From: Serpentinimonas raichei
Lineage (GTDB): Bacteria; Pseudomonadota; Gammaproteobacteria; Burkholderiales; Burkholderiaceae_C
Reading direction: 5' to 3'
Assembly: GCF_000828895.1 (NCBI RefSeq)
Contig: NZ_AP014568.1
Location: 62,001 to 126,000, forward strand
Length of the DNA: 64,000 bases
Within the stretch, counting starts at the first letter, position 1. Each line of letters begins with the position of its first letter. Below the pieces are notes generated by a model. It was not told where the DNA came from and searched no databases. It was given only the letters and a program-made list of their open reading frames with translations. Made by a program: the position numbers and the translations under genes. This document shows positions 17,403 through 26,235 of the stretch, piece by piece.

Positions 17403-17493
17403 GGCAAGGTTCCTTAGAAGGGTGAAGGCAAAAAACTGACAGTTCGAAAACTGTAGCGCGCGTTTGCGTCAAAACCGTGTCAGCCCGGTTATG

Positions 17494-17563
17494 CTGCGCT
17501 GCAACATGGTTCCAAGTATAGGGTGCTTTGCGCGATTTGCAAGTGTTTTTTGTTGCGGTGCAG
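17494..17563. promoter_or_regulatory. Two PhaR-like operator motifs upstream of the phasin gene
   Basis: CTGC-GCT-GCAA at 17494-17504 and TTGC-GGT-GCAG at 17553-17563 are copies of one motif in opposite orientation. Each is one base away from the palindrome CTGC-N3-GCAG reported for the granule-sensing repressor PhaR. Their centres lie 59 bases apart, 90-160 bases before the phasin start. Confidence 0.5.
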
Positions 17564-17691
17564 CAAAAATCCCACAAAAACCCGGCGCAGGCCGGGGCGT
17601 GCCGTTGCTGCTATGTTTGGAACTCTGGCCGCCACCGGTATCGAATGGCTGGCCTCTTTCAATCTCGGTTCCATTCATACACAGGAAATTC

Positions 17692-18159
17692 ATGCTCTAC
17701 GCTGCCCTCAAAACCATCCACCTGCTCGCGGTCATCGTCTGGCTGGGCGGCATGGTCTTTGCCCTGTTCTTTCTGCGCCCGGCTGCGGCGTCGCTCGATC
17801 CCGCGGTGCGCCTGCCGCTGCTGCACGATGTGTTTGGGCGCTTTTTCAAGGCCATTTTGGCGGTCTCGCTGATCACCTTGTTCACCGGTCTGTGGATGAT
17901 CGGCAACGTGGCGCGGGCAGTCGCCGAGGGCGGCGGCGGCTTCACCATGCCGCTGGATTGGAAAGTCATGTCCACCTTGGGCGTGCTGATGGTCCTGATT
18001 TTTGGCCACGTCCGCTTTGCTCTGTACAAGCGCTGCGACAAGGCGGTGCAAGCCAAGGACTGGCCAGCGGCTGGGGCGGTGATGGAAAAAATCCGGCTCT
18101 GGGTGCTGGTCAACCTGGCGCTGGGCGTGTTCATCGTCGCCTTTACCTTGCTCACCTGA
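17692..18159 (+). CDS. CopD-like small integral membrane protein
   Basis: A 155-residue inner-membrane protein with four predicted helices: TIHLLAVIVWLGGMVFALFFL, a second helix around AILAVSLITLFTGLWMI, then MSTLGVLMVLIFGHVRFAL, and a last one at the C-terminus. The His-Leu-x6-Trp pattern in helix 1 resembles the CopD/CopD-like domain used in copper or haem handling. Function is otherwise unknown. ATG 17692 has AGGAAA upstream; open frame before it is in the phasin regulatory region and is not conserved-looking. Confidence 0.75.
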   Translation: MLYAALKTIHLLAVIVWLGGMVFALFFLRPAAASLDPAVRLPLLHDVFGRFFKAILAVSLITLFTGLWMIGNVARAVAEGGGGFTMPLDWKVMSTLGVLMVLIFGHVRFALYKRCDKAVQAKDWPAAGAVMEKIRLWVLVNLALGVFIVAFTLLT

Positions 18160-18208
18160 GCCCGGAATAGGGCCCCCACCCAAGGCCCACTCCCGTGGTG
18201 GCCGCTGC

Positions 18209-20884
18209 CTAGTGCCCCGATTGCGGCCCTTGCAGCGGCAGATCGAGGTGGCGCAGGTCCGAGTCTTCGGGGTGCACCACGATCGAGAAGCCGAGCTTGC
18301 GCCCGAGCGCCAACATGCCGGAGTTTTCGCGCAGCACCGCCCCCACGATGCGCTGGGTGCCGTTGGCGCGCAGGTAGCGGATCAGCTTGTCCATCAAAAT
18401 CCAGCCCAGCCGGTGCCCCTTCATGTCGGAACGCACCAGCACGCCGAATTCGGCCTCGATGTTGTCCGGGTCGCCGAGGCCGCGCACGTCGCCGATCATT
18501 TCCTCGCTGCCGTCGGGCAGGGGCAGGGTGGCGATGAAGGCCATTTCGCGCTCGTAGTCGATCTGCGTCATGCGCGCCAGTTCGCTGTGCTCGAAGCTGC
18601 GCCGGCTGTAGAACAGGCGCAGGCGGATGTCTTCGGGGTCGAGTTGGGCAAAAAAGCTGTCCAGCAGCGCCTCGTCTTCGGGGCGGATGGGGCGCAGCGT
18701 CAGGGTGCGGCCGTCGGCAAAGGGCAGGGTCTCGATCAGCTCCAGCGGGTAGGGCCGGATGGCGAACTGCGCCGCCCCGCCTGGGCGCAGGCCGCTCAGG
18801 CGCAGCCGCGCATCGAGCACCAGCGCGCCCTCGGGGTTGAGCAGCAGCGGGTTGATGTCGAGCTCAGCGATTTCGGGCACCTCGGCCAGCAGTTGCGACA
18901 CCGCCACCAGCGCATCGACCAGCGCCTCTTGGTTGGCGGCCGGCACGTTGCGGTAGCCTTGCAGCAGCTTGGCAACCCGGGTGCGCTCGACCAGCGAGCG
19001 CGCCAGCTTGCCGTTGAGCGGCGGCAGCGCCACGGCGCGGTCCGCCAGCACCTCGACCGCCACCCCGCCCTGCCCAAACAGGATCACTGGCCCAAACAGC
19101 GGGTCCACGCGCGAGCCAATGATGAGCTCGTGTGCGTGGGCCCGCCGCGCCATGGGTTGCACGGTAAAGCCTTCGATGCGCGCTTGCGGTTGCAGGTGCG
19201 CCACGCGTTCCAGCATGGAGCGCGCCGCCTGCTCGACTTCGGCGGCGTTGTGCAAGTCCAGCCGCACCCCGCCCACGTCGGATTTGTGCGTGATGTCGTG
19301 CGAGAGGATTTTGAGCACCACCGGGTAGCCCAGCGTTTCGGCGGCATAGACGGCGGCTTGCGCCTCGGGCGGCACCACGCGGGTGGGCGTGACCGGCAAG
19401 CCGGCGCGTTTGAGCAGTTCTTTGGTTTCGGGCTCGGTGAGCCACTCGCGCCCGTCGGCCAGCACGAACTCGACCAGTTCGCGGATGCCGGGCAAGTCCA
19501 TGCGGCTGTGCAGCGGCGCAGCGGGCGGGGTCTCCATCAGGTCGATCTGGTGGTGCCGGTGCAGGCGCAGCGAGGCAAAGGCGCGCACCGCGTCTTCCGG
19601 GGTGTCGTAATCGGGGATGCCGGCAGCACGAAACAGCGCACTGGCCGCGGCCACGGCTTGGGTGCCGAGCCAGCAGCCCAGCACGCGCACCGGCTTTTCG
19701 CTCGCCAGCGGCAGCAGCGCCTGCGCGATCTCGAGGCTGGGCACGTGGCCGGTGGGGGCGTGCAGCAGCAGCACCGCGCAGTCGCGCTCGCGCAGCAAAA
19801 TGCGCAGGGCGTCGAGGTAGCGCTGCGGCGGCGCGTCGCCACCGATGTCGACCGGGTTGGCGCGCGACCAGCCGGCGGGCAGCACCGCGTCGAGCTCGGC
19901 GATGCGCTCGGCGCTCAGGCGCGCCAGCCGCACGCGGGCGTAGTCGGCGGCGTCGGCGGCCAGTACCCCGGCCCCGCCGCCGTTGGTGAGCACGATCAGC
20001 GCTTCGCTGCGGTTGTCACGAAAGCGCGCCAGCAGTTCGGCGGCCATGAACAGGTGTTGCAAGCGAAACACACGCAACATGCCGGCGCGCGACACGGCGG
20101 CGTCAAAAACGCGGTCGCTGCCCGCCAGCGCGGCGCTGTGGGTGGAGGCGGCCTGCTGGCCCTGGCCCGAGCGCCCGCCCTTGACCACGATCAGCGGCTT
20201 GTTGCGCGCCGCCACGCGTGCGGCCGACAAAAACTTGCGCGGCTCGTCCAGCGTTTCGACGTAGAGCATGATGGCGCGCGTGCGCGCATCGCTGGCCAGG
20301 TAGTCGAGCACATCGGCAAAATCGACGTCGGCGTGCTCACCCAGCGAGATGAAGTGCGAAAAGCCGATCTGGCGCGAGCTGGCCCAGTCCATCATGGCTG
20401 TGACCAAGGCCGCCGACTGCGACACAAACGCCACCGAACCGGGCTGCGCGCTCACCTGCGCCAGGCTGGTGTTGAGCCCCAGGTGCGGCACCAGCAGGCC
20501 GGTGCAGTCGGGGCCCAAAATGCGCAGCGCATAGGGGCGCGCCGCCGCCAACATGGCCTGTGTTTGATCATCACTCAAGCCTGCGCTCACCACCACCGCC
20601 GCCTTGCAGCCGCGTGCCCCCAAAGCGCCGACCAAGCCCGGCACAGTGGCGGCCGGGGTGCAGATCACGGCCAGATCGGGCGCTTGCGGCAGCTCGGCCA
20701 CGCTGTGCCAGACCTTGTGCTCGCCCAACTGGCGCAGGCGCGGGTTGACGGCGTAGAGCGTGCCCTTGAACTCGGCCGCCAGTCGGTTCCAGATGGCGGT
20801 GCCGTCGCGTTGCGGCCGGTCCGAGGCCCCAAACACCGCGACGCTGCGCGGGGCCAACAAAGCGTGCAAATGGCGGGTCATCAT
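18209..20884 (-). CDS. Pat-type protein lysine acetyltransferase (acyl-CoA synthetase-like + GNAT)
   Basis: An 891-residue protein. An ADP-forming acyl-CoA synthetase-like part comes first: a CoA-binding domain opening with HLHALLAPRSVAVFGAS, a succinyl-CoA ligase-like flavodoxin region, and an ATP-grasp region around residues 470-690. It is followed by a GNAT acetyltransferase domain (about 715-880) with the AEFGVLVRSDMKGHRLGWIL acetyl-CoA loop. This layout is that of PatZ/YfiQ, which acetylates acetyl-CoA synthetase and other metabolic enzymes. The start overlaps the upstream DUF502 gene by ATGA. A full antisense open frame exists but is a composition effect. Confidence 0.88.
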   Translation of the reverse strand: MMTRHLHALLAPRSVAVFGASDRPQRDGTAIWNRLAAEFKGTLYAVNPRLRQLGEHKVWHSVAELPQAPDLAVICTPAATVPGLVGALGARGCKAAVVVSAGLSDDQTQAMLAAARPYALRILGPDCTGLLVPHLGLNTSLAQVSAQPGSVAFVSQSAALVTAMMDWASSRQIGFSHFISLGEHADVDFADVLDYLASDARTRAIMLYVETLDEPRKFLSAARVAARNKPLIVVKGGRSGQGQQAASTHSAALAGSDRVFDAAVSRAGMLRVFRLQHLFMAAELLARFRDNRSEALIVLTNGGGAGVLAADAADYARVRLARLSAERIAELDAVLPAGWSRANPVDIGGDAPPQRYLDALRILLRERDCAVLLLHAPTGHVPSLEIAQALLPLASEKPVRVLGCWLGTQAVAAASALFRAAGIPDYDTPEDAVRAFASLRLHRHHQIDLMETPPAAPLHSRMDLPGIRELVEFVLADGREWLTEPETKELLKRAGLPVTPTRVVPPEAQAAVYAAETLGYPVVLKILSHDITHKSDVGGVRLDLHNAAEVEQAARSMLERVAHLQPQARIEGFTVQPMARRAHAHELIIGSRVDPLFGPVILFGQGGVAVEVLADRAVALPPLNGKLARSLVERTRVAKLLQGYRNVPAANQEALVDALVAVSQLLAEVPEIAELDINPLLLNPEGALVLDARLRLSGLRPGGAAQFAIRPYPLELIETLPFADGRTLTLRPIRPEDEALLDSFFAQLDPEDIRLRLFYSRRSFEHSELARMTQIDYEREMAFIATLPLPDGSEEMIGDVRGLGDPDNIEAEFGVLVRSDMKGHRLGWILMDKLIRYLRANGTQRIVGAVLRENSGMLALGRKLGFSIVVHPEDSDLRHLDLPLQGPQSGH

Positions 20885-21501
20885 GGTTGTTTGCGCGGTG
20901 GCATCCAGGCGATTAGGGCGGAGCGCATGGCTTCTTCGACGCTCATGTCGATCGGCGTGAGCCATGCGCGCGGGACGAACACAGTGTAGCCGCCGATCAT
21001 GTAGCCCATGGGCAGATAGACGGCCACCCGATCACCCTGTGTGAAGCCCAGCGGCAGGCCCTCTACGTGGCTGCGCGTGATCAGCCCGACCACTTCCAGC
21101 GGTTGCTCGGGCCAGCGCAGCAGCACCACCTGCTGCGTGGCTTCGCCCGGGCTTTGCGGCGAAAAATAATCGGCAAAGCTCTTGAGCGAGTTGTAGATGC
21201 TGCGCACCACCGGCGTGTTGGTAAAGGGCAGTTCGACCCAGTTGAACAGGCGCGAGGTGTCTTGGCGCGAAATCAGGTAGCCGGTCAGGATGATGATGCC
21301 GATCGCCACCAGCAACCCCAAGCCGGGGATGTAGAGGCTGCCCAGCAGCGGGCGGATCAGGTAGGAGGCCAGCGATTCCGACCACGTCACCAAGGCAAAC
21401 AGCAGATAGACCGTGAGCAGCAGCGGCAAAATGGTGATCAGGCCGCGCAGGAAGTATTGCGACAGGCGCTTGGCGAGGGCAGGCAGGCGGGTGGAATCCA
21501 T
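20881..21501 (-). CDS. DUF502 membrane protein
   Basis: A 206-residue DUF502 family protein with two N-terminal transmembrane helices (FLRGLITILPLLLTVYLLFAL and IPGLGLLVAIGIIILTGYLI). A soluble domain follows with FTNTPVVRSIYNSLKSFADYF and a late GYMIGGYTVFVPR, both typical of the family. Its biochemical role is unknown; members occur widely in proteobacteria. ATG 21501 begins at MDSTRL, and the in-frame upstream extension is Pro/Arg-rich noise. It is coupled to pat by ATGA. Confidence 0.88.
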   Translation of the reverse strand: MDSTRLPALAKRLSQYFLRGLITILPLLLTVYLLFALVTWSESLASYLIRPLLGSLYIPGLGLLVAIGIIILTGYLISRQDTSRLFNWVELPFTNTPVVRSIYNSLKSFADYFSPQSPGEATQQVVLLRWPEQPLEVVGLITRSHVEGLPLGFTQGDRVAVYLPMGYMIGGYTVFVPRAWLTPIDMSVEEAMRSALIAWMPPRKQP

Positions 21502-21640
21502 GGGTGGCGCTCGGTTGAATGCTGCAAGCGTGACAGTTTCCTGCAGCTCTGCCAATTGTGCGCGATGATCGGGGGCGGCGGCGAGCGGACGCGCTGCAGG
21601 TGTTGGGCTGGCAACGGGTTGGCTGGCCAAGAAAGGGGAT

Positions 21641-22012
21641 ATGGGCAAATTGTTGGATGGATTGGCGTGGTTGCTGGGCGCACTGCTGCGCCTGGCGCTG
21701 TGGGTGCTCCTGCTCGGGTTTGGGCTGCTGCTGCTGGTGGTGGCGCTGCCTTTGCTGCTGCTGGGTGCCTTGTGGGCTTTGCTGCGCGGCCGGCGCGTGG
21801 CGGTGCCGCTGGCGGCCGAGCTGCTGCGCCGCCGGGCCCAGCAGCACATGCGCGGGCGCGGCTGGGGCGGTGGCGGCGGGCGTGGCGGTGCGAGCAAGGG
21901 CCGCGTCGACGAGGTGGTCGATGTGGAGGCGCGCGAAGTCAGCGAGGCGGCGCCGCGCCCGGATGCGGAGCGCCCAAGCCCGGAGCGCCCAGACCAGACG
22001 CCGCCGCGTTAG
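21641..22012 (+). CDS. Small hypothetical membrane protein
   Basis: A 123-residue protein of unknown function. An N-terminal hydrophobic hairpin of about 45 residues (two leucine-rich helices) is followed by an Arg-rich stretch, a Gly-rich patch around residue 75 and a Pro/Glu/Arg tail. AAAGGGG lies 3 bases before ATG 21641, a good ribosome site, which is the main support that it is real. It is divergent from the DUF502 gene and converges with rsmI with 9 bases between. I recognise no family. Confidence 0.55.
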   Translation: MGKLLDGLAWLLGALLRLALWVLLLGFGLLLLVVALPLLLLGALWALLRGRRVAVPLAAELLRRRAQQHMRGRGWGGGGGRGGASKGRVDEVVDVEAREVSEAAPRPDAERPSPERPDQTPPR

Positions 22013-22021
22013 CGCGGCTGG

Positions 22022-22951
22022 CTAGCGCGGCTGGCGCTGCAAGGCCGCCGCGTACAGCGCGTTGCGCGGTGCGCCGCTGATTTCGGCGCACAGGCGCACG
22101 GCGGTTTTTAGGGGCAGCTCGGGCAGCAGCAAATCGAGCACGCGCAGCGCCTCGGCCTCGGGGCCGCTGTCGGGTCCGGCGGGCGCAGCGGCCTCGGGCG
22201 GGTGCAGCAGCAAGGCAAACTCGCCGCGCAGGCGCTGCGCCTTGGCATCCAGCCAAGCGGGCAGTTCGGCGCAGGGCAGGGTGGCCACTTCCTCAAACTG
22301 CTTGGTGAGTTCGCGCCCCACCGTGAGGCGGCGCGGACCCAGCGCCGCCAGCTCGCGCGCCAGCGCCGGCAGGCGGTGCGGGGCCTCCAGCAGCACGCAG
22401 GCCTGGGGCTGCTGCGCCAGCCGGCGCAGCGCCTGCTCGCGCGCCGCCCCTTTGGCGGGCAAAAAACCGACGAAGGCAAAACCCGGCGCCGCTTCGGGCC
22501 CGACCCAGCCCGCCACGCTGAGCAAGGCGGTCAGGCTGCTGGCACCGGGCAGCGGCACGCAGCGCAGGCCCGCGCTGGCCACCGCTTGGCACAGGCGCGC
22601 GCCGGGGTCGCTGATGCCGGGGGTGCCGGCGTCGCTCACATAGGCGATGCGCTCGCCCGCTTGCAGCCGCGCCACCACGGCGGCGGCGGCTTCGCGTTCG
22701 TTGTGCTGGTGCAAGGCCAGCAAGGGGCGCTCGATGCCATAGGCGCGCAGCAGCGCGCCGCTGTGGCGCGTGTCTTCGCAAGCCACGGCATCGACTTGTT
22801 GCAGCAGGTGCAGCGCGCGCAGCGTGATGTCGGCCAAGTTGCCGATCGGTGTCGCCACCAGATACAGCGCGCCAGCCGGATAATGCTGCGCACCAGCCAC
22901 GGCCTGGGCGGCTTGCAGGGCCAAAGCACCCAAAGGGTTGATTGTGAGCAT
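22022..22951 (-). CDS. rsmI: 16S rRNA 2'-O-ribose C1402 methyltransferase RsmI
   Basis: A 309-residue tetrapyrrole-methylase-fold enzyme that methylates the ribose of C1402 in 16S rRNA. Signatures: GALYLVATPIGNLADITLRAL at the start (read in parts), CEDTRHSG, YVSDAGTPGISDPG and LPGASS. The C-terminal helical part is normal in length. The only ATG near the conserved start is 22951, and it overlaps the start codon of divergent yraN (CATG). No ribosome site is visible in front of it. Confidence 0.93.
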   Translation of the reverse strand: MLTINPLGALALQAAQAVAGAQHYPAGALYLVATPIGNLADITLRALHLLQQVDAVACEDTRHSGALLRAYGIERPLLALHQHNEREAAAAVVARLQAGERIAYVSDAGTPGISDPGARLCQAVASAGLRCVPLPGASSLTALLSVAGWVGPEAAPGFAFVGFLPAKGAAREQALRRLAQQPQACVLLEAPHRLPALARELAALGPRRLTVGRELTKQFEEVATLPCAELPAWLDAKAQRLRGEFALLLHPPEAAAPAGPDSGPEAEALRVLDLLLPELPLKTAVRLCAEISGAPRNALYAAALQRQPR

Positions 22952-23405
22952 GAACGAAGAAAAAAAACCGACCACCACACCGACCAAAGCTGCGGCGTCC
23001 AAGGCCGCGCCAGCCGCCAAGGCACAAGCCCAGAGCAGCAAGGCACAAGGCGACGCCGCCGAGGCGCAGGCCTTGGCCTACCTGCAGCGCCAAGGCCTGC
23101 GGCTGGTGTGGCGCAATTTTCGCACGCCGGGGCGCGGCGGCGGCGAGATTGACCTGATCCTGCGCGAGCCCGATGGCACGCTGGTGTTCGTGGAAGTGCG
23201 CCAGCGCCGCCGCAGCAGCCACGGCGGGGCGGCGGCATCGGTGTCGGCGCTCAAGCAGCGGCGCTTGCTGTTTGCGGCGCGGCACTATTTGCTGCGGCTG
23301 GAACAGGTGCCGCCGTGCCGCTTCGACGTGCTGGCGCTGCAGGGCGCGGGCGAGTCGCTGCAAATCGAATGGCTGCGCGCCGCCTTCTGCGCCGACGGAT
23401 TTTGA
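22950..23405 (+). CDS. yraN: YraN family nuclease-like protein (UPF0102)
   Basis: A 151-residue protein with a Lys/Ala/Thr-rich N-terminal tail of about 35 residues and then the UPF0102 core: GDAAEAQALAYLQRQGLRLV, GGEIDLILRE, and VFVEVRQRR. The E...D...E-x-R pattern is a PD-(D/E)xK-like nuclease site. Its role is not settled. It stands between rsmI and a dolP-like gene, as in the enterobacterial rsmI-yraN-dolP region but without lpoA and diaA. ATG 22950 is preferred; an in-frame TTG at 22938 is possible. Confidence 0.88.
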   Translation: MNEEKKPTTTPTKAAASKAAPAAKAQAQSSKAQGDAAEAQALAYLQRQGLRLVWRNFRTPGRGGGEIDLILREPDGTLVFVEVRQRRRSSHGGAAASVSALKQRRLLFAARHYLLRLEQVPPCRFDVLALQGAGESLQIEWLRAAFCADGF

Positions 23406-23474
23406 CGCTCCCCCCCCGCACGGGTATCATTGCCGCCCACGTGAGCACGCATCGGGCGCGCAAGGAGTTTGGTA

Positions 23475-24143
23475 ATGGTTACACGCATGTTTTCCGGCCA
23501 CGGCCGTCTGTTGGCGCTGTCGGCGCTGGCGCTGGCGGCTGGCATGGGCCTGTCGGCCTGCGCGCCGCTGATCGCGGGCGGGGCCGTGGCCACCACGGTG
23601 CTGGTCGCTACCGACCGCCGCACCTCGGGCGCCATGGTCGAAGACCAGGGCATCGAGATGCGCGCTGCCAACCGCCTGCGCGCCGAGTTGGGCAACCGCG
23701 GCCGCGTCAACGTGACCAGCTACAACCGGCGTGTGCTCATCACCGGCGAAGTGGCCAGCGAGACCGATCGCGCACTGGCGCTGCGCATCGTGGGCGCGGT
23801 AGAAAACGTGCAGGGGGTGGTCGATGAGCTGGCGGTGACGGGTACACCCTCGCTCACCGCGCGCGCAGCCGACCGGCTGGTGAGCGCGCGCGTGCGCGCC
23901 GGCCTGATCGACGCGCCCGACCTTTCATCCAACGCCTTTTTGATCGTCACCGAGCGCGGCACCGTGTATCTGATGGGCCGCGTGACGCCGCGCGAAGCCG
24001 ACCGCGCCACCGAAATCGCACGCCGCACTTCGGGCGTGCAGCGCGTGGTGCGGGTGTTCGAACTCATCACCGAAGAAGAGCTGGCGCGCATCGCGCCACC
24101 CCCGGCGCCGGCCCCGGCCAGAGCGGCACCAACCCCCAACTAA
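23475..24143 (+). CDS. BON-domain outer-membrane lipoprotein, DolP-like
   Basis: A 222-residue lipoprotein. The signal peptide ends in a lipobox LSAC at about residues 28-31. Two BON domains follow (around 65-125 and 135-200), each with the V-x-[IV]-G-x-V core (RRVLITGEVAS and GTVYLMGRVT). A Pro/Ala tail ends it. DolP binds anionic lipid at division sites and supports envelope integrity; its position just after yraN matches that. AAGGAG lies 8 bases before ATG 23475. Confidence 0.88.
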   Translation: MVTRMFSGHGRLLALSALALAAGMGLSACAPLIAGGAVATTVLVATDRRTSGAMVEDQGIEMRAANRLRAELGNRGRVNVTSYNRRVLITGEVASETDRALALRIVGAVENVQGVVDELAVTGTPSLTARAADRLVSARVRAGLIDAPDLSSNAFLIVTERGTVYLMGRVTPREADRATEIARRTSGVQRVVRVFELITEEELARIAPPPAPAPARAAPTPN

Positions 24144-24149
24144 CGCGGC

Positions 24150-25052
24150 CTAGCGCAGCCGCCGCACCAGGCTGGAGGTGTCCCAGCGGCCGCCGCCCAT
24201 GCGCTGCACATCTGCGTAAAACTGGTCCACCAGCGCCGTTACGGGCAGCGCGGCCCCGTTGCGCCGCGCCTCGGCCAGCACCAAGCCGAGGTCTTTGCGC
24301 ATCCAGTCCACCGCAAAGCCAAAATCGAAGCGATCCGCCACCATGGTCGGGCCGCGCTGCTGCATCTGCCAGCTCTGCGCCGCCCCTTGGCCGATCACCT
24401 CCAGCACCTGCCCCATGTCGAGCCCGGCGCGCTGACCAAAAGCCACCGCCTCGCTCAGGCCCTGCAGCAGCCCGGCGATGCAGATCTGGTTCACCATTTT
24501 GGTGAGCTGCCCGGCCCCGCTGGGCCCCATCAGCGTCACGGCGCGGGCATAGGCCTGCAGCGTGGGGCGTGCGCGCTCGAAGGCCTGGTGCGCGCCGCCG
24601 CACATGAGCGTGAGCTGCCCGTTTTGCGCCCCCACCTCGCCGCCCGAGACTGGGGCATCGAGAAAATGCAGCCCCTGGGCGCGGGCGCAGGCATCGAGCT
24701 CGCGCGCCAACTCCACCGAGGCCGTGCTGTGGTCCACCAGCAGCGCACCCGCCGCCAAGCCCGCCAGGGCGCCGTGCTCGCCCAGCAGCACGGCGCGCAC
24801 GTCGGCGTCGTTGCCCACGCAGCACAGCACCAGTTCGGCCCCTTGCGCCGCCAGGCGCGGCGTGGGCTGGCTGCTGCCGCCAAACTCGGCCACCCAGGCC
24901 TGCGCCTTGGCCGGGTTGCGGTTGTAAACGGTGACGCGGTGCCCGGCGCGCGCCAAGTGGCCAGCCATGGGAAAGCCCATCGCCCCTAGGCCGATGAAGG
25001 CCAGCTTGGTGGGCGCTGCAGCAGCGTAGGATTTGGGGTTCAGGCTGGGCAT
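24150..25052 (-). CDS. NAD(P)-dependent beta-hydroxyacid dehydrogenase family protein
   Basis: A 300-residue member of the 3-hydroxyisobutyrate/tartronate-semialdehyde reductase family. Seen: the Rossmann motif FIGLGAMGFPMAGHLARAGH, the substrate motif DAPVSGGEVGAQNGQLT, and the catalytic Lys block GAGQLTKMVNQI. The second domain is of normal length with DFGFAVDWMRKDLGL. The exact substrate cannot be set. Ten bases separate it from the dolP-like stop on the other strand, and it lies 12 bases behind pilU, perhaps by read-through. Confidence 0.88.
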   Translation of the reverse strand: MPSLNPKSYAAAAPTKLAFIGLGAMGFPMAGHLARAGHRVTVYNRNPAKAQAWVAEFGGSSQPTPRLAAQGAELVLCCVGNDADVRAVLLGEHGALAGLAAGALLVDHSTASVELARELDACARAQGLHFLDAPVSGGEVGAQNGQLTLMCGGAHQAFERARPTLQAYARAVTLMGPSGAGQLTKMVNQICIAGLLQGLSEAVAFGQRAGLDMGQVLEVIGQGAAQSWQMQQRGPTMVADRFDFGFAVDWMRKDLGLVLAEARRNGAALPVTALVDQFYADVQRMGGGRWDTSSLVRRLR

Positions 25053-25064
25053 GGCGAGAGATTT

Positions 25065-26201
25065 TTAAACGATGTGCAAGTGTTCGGTGCCCGCTGCGAG
25101 GTCGGTGTTGCGGGCGCGCTGGCTGTGCAGCTTGATGCGCAGCTTGAGGTCGTTTTGCGAGTCGGCGTTGCGGATGGCGTCCTCGAAGCTGATCAGGTTG
25201 GCCTCGAAGGCGTCGAACAACGATTGATCGAAGGTCTGCATCCCGCTCTCGCGGCTCTTGCGCATGGTCTCTTTGAGCTCATTGATCTCGCCCTTCATGA
25301 TCTGGTCCGCGATCAAGCCACTGTGCAGCAGGATTTCCACCACCGCGTGGCGGCCCTTGCCGTCTTGGCGCGGCAGCAGACGCTGCGCCACCATGCCGCG
25401 CACGTTGAGCGACACGTCTTTGAGGATCTGCATGTGCACTTCGTCGGGGAAGAAGTTGATGATGCGCTCCATCGCCTGGTTGGCGCTGTTGGCGTGCAGC
25501 GTGGCCAGGCACAAATGCCCGGTTTCCGAGAAGGAAATGGCGTGCTGCATAGTTTCCCGGTCGCGGATTTCGCCCATCAAAATCACGTTCGGGGCCTGGC
25601 GCAGCGAGTTTTTCAGGGCAATGCCCCAGTCGTCGGTGTCCAGCCCCACCTCGCGCTGGGTCACGATGCAGTTCTTGTGCTGGTGCACAAACTCCACCGG
25701 GTCTTCGATGGTCACGATGTGGTCGTGCGTGTGCTCGTTGCGCCAGTCCACCATGGCCGCCAGCGTGGTCGATTTGCCGGAACCGGTGCCGCCCACCAGG
25801 ATGCAGATGCCGCGCTTGGCCAAGGCCAGGTTCTTGAGCACCTGCGGCAGACCCAGCTCGTCGATGGTCGGAATTTTGGCCGGAATGGTGCGCATCACCA
25901 GCCCCACCTTGCCCATTTGCACAAAGGCGTTGACGCGAAAGCGCCCGATGCCACCGGGCGAGATGGCGAAGTTGCACTCCATGCTGCGCTCGAACTCGGC
26001 CGACTGCTTGTCGTTCATGATGGCGCGCGCCAGCGCCTGCGTGTGCTGTCCGCTGAGCGGCTGCGGCGAGACCTTGGTGATCTTGCCATCGACCTTGATC
26101 GCGGGCGGGAAGTCGGCGGTGAGAAACAAGTCGCTGCCGCTGCGGCTCACCATGAGCCGCAGCAGGTCGTTGACAAATTGGCTGGCTTGATCGCGTTCCA
26201 T
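25065..26201 (-). CDS. pilU: Twitching motility ATPase PilU
   Basis: A 378-residue hexameric type II/IV secretion-type ATPase, the helper of PilT in type IV pilus retraction. Seen: PAS-like N-domain with SGSDLFLTADFPP, Walker A GGTGSGKST, the Asp box IVTIEDPVEFVH, Walker B ILMGEIRDRETM and the His box GHLCLATLHANSA. The longer C-terminal tail (to EHLHIV) separates PilU from PilT. It follows pilT after 34 bases on the same strand. Confidence 0.95.
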   Translation of the reverse strand: MERDQASQFVNDLLRLMVSRSGSDLFLTADFPPAIKVDGKITKVSPQPLSGQHTQALARAIMNDKQSAEFERSMECNFAISPGGIGRFRVNAFVQMGKVGLVMRTIPAKIPTIDELGLPQVLKNLALAKRGICILVGGTGSGKSTTLAAMVDWRNEHTHDHIVTIEDPVEFVHQHKNCIVTQREVGLDTDDWGIALKNSLRQAPNVILMGEIRDRETMQHAISFSETGHLCLATLHANSANQAMERIINFFPDEVHMQILKDVSLNVRGMVAQRLLPRQDGKGRHAVVEILLHSGLIADQIMKGEINELKETMRKSRESGMQTFDQSLFDAFEANLISFEDAIRNADSQNDLKLRIKLHSQRARNTDLAAGTEHLHIV

Positions 26202-26235
26202 GCGGTTCCTTTGGCTGGTGCGAGCGGGTCCGGTT

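Noticed and set aside
17464..17691. A 76-residue extension of the CopD-like protein
   Set aside because: It covers the phasin operators, lacks membrane features, and a good ribosome site stands before ATG 17692.
18212..20989. A 925-codon open frame antisense to the pat gene
   Set aside because: High GC with G or C at third positions keeps antisense frames open; the translation is His/Gln/Arg-rich low complexity and the sense strand holds a clear Pat protein.
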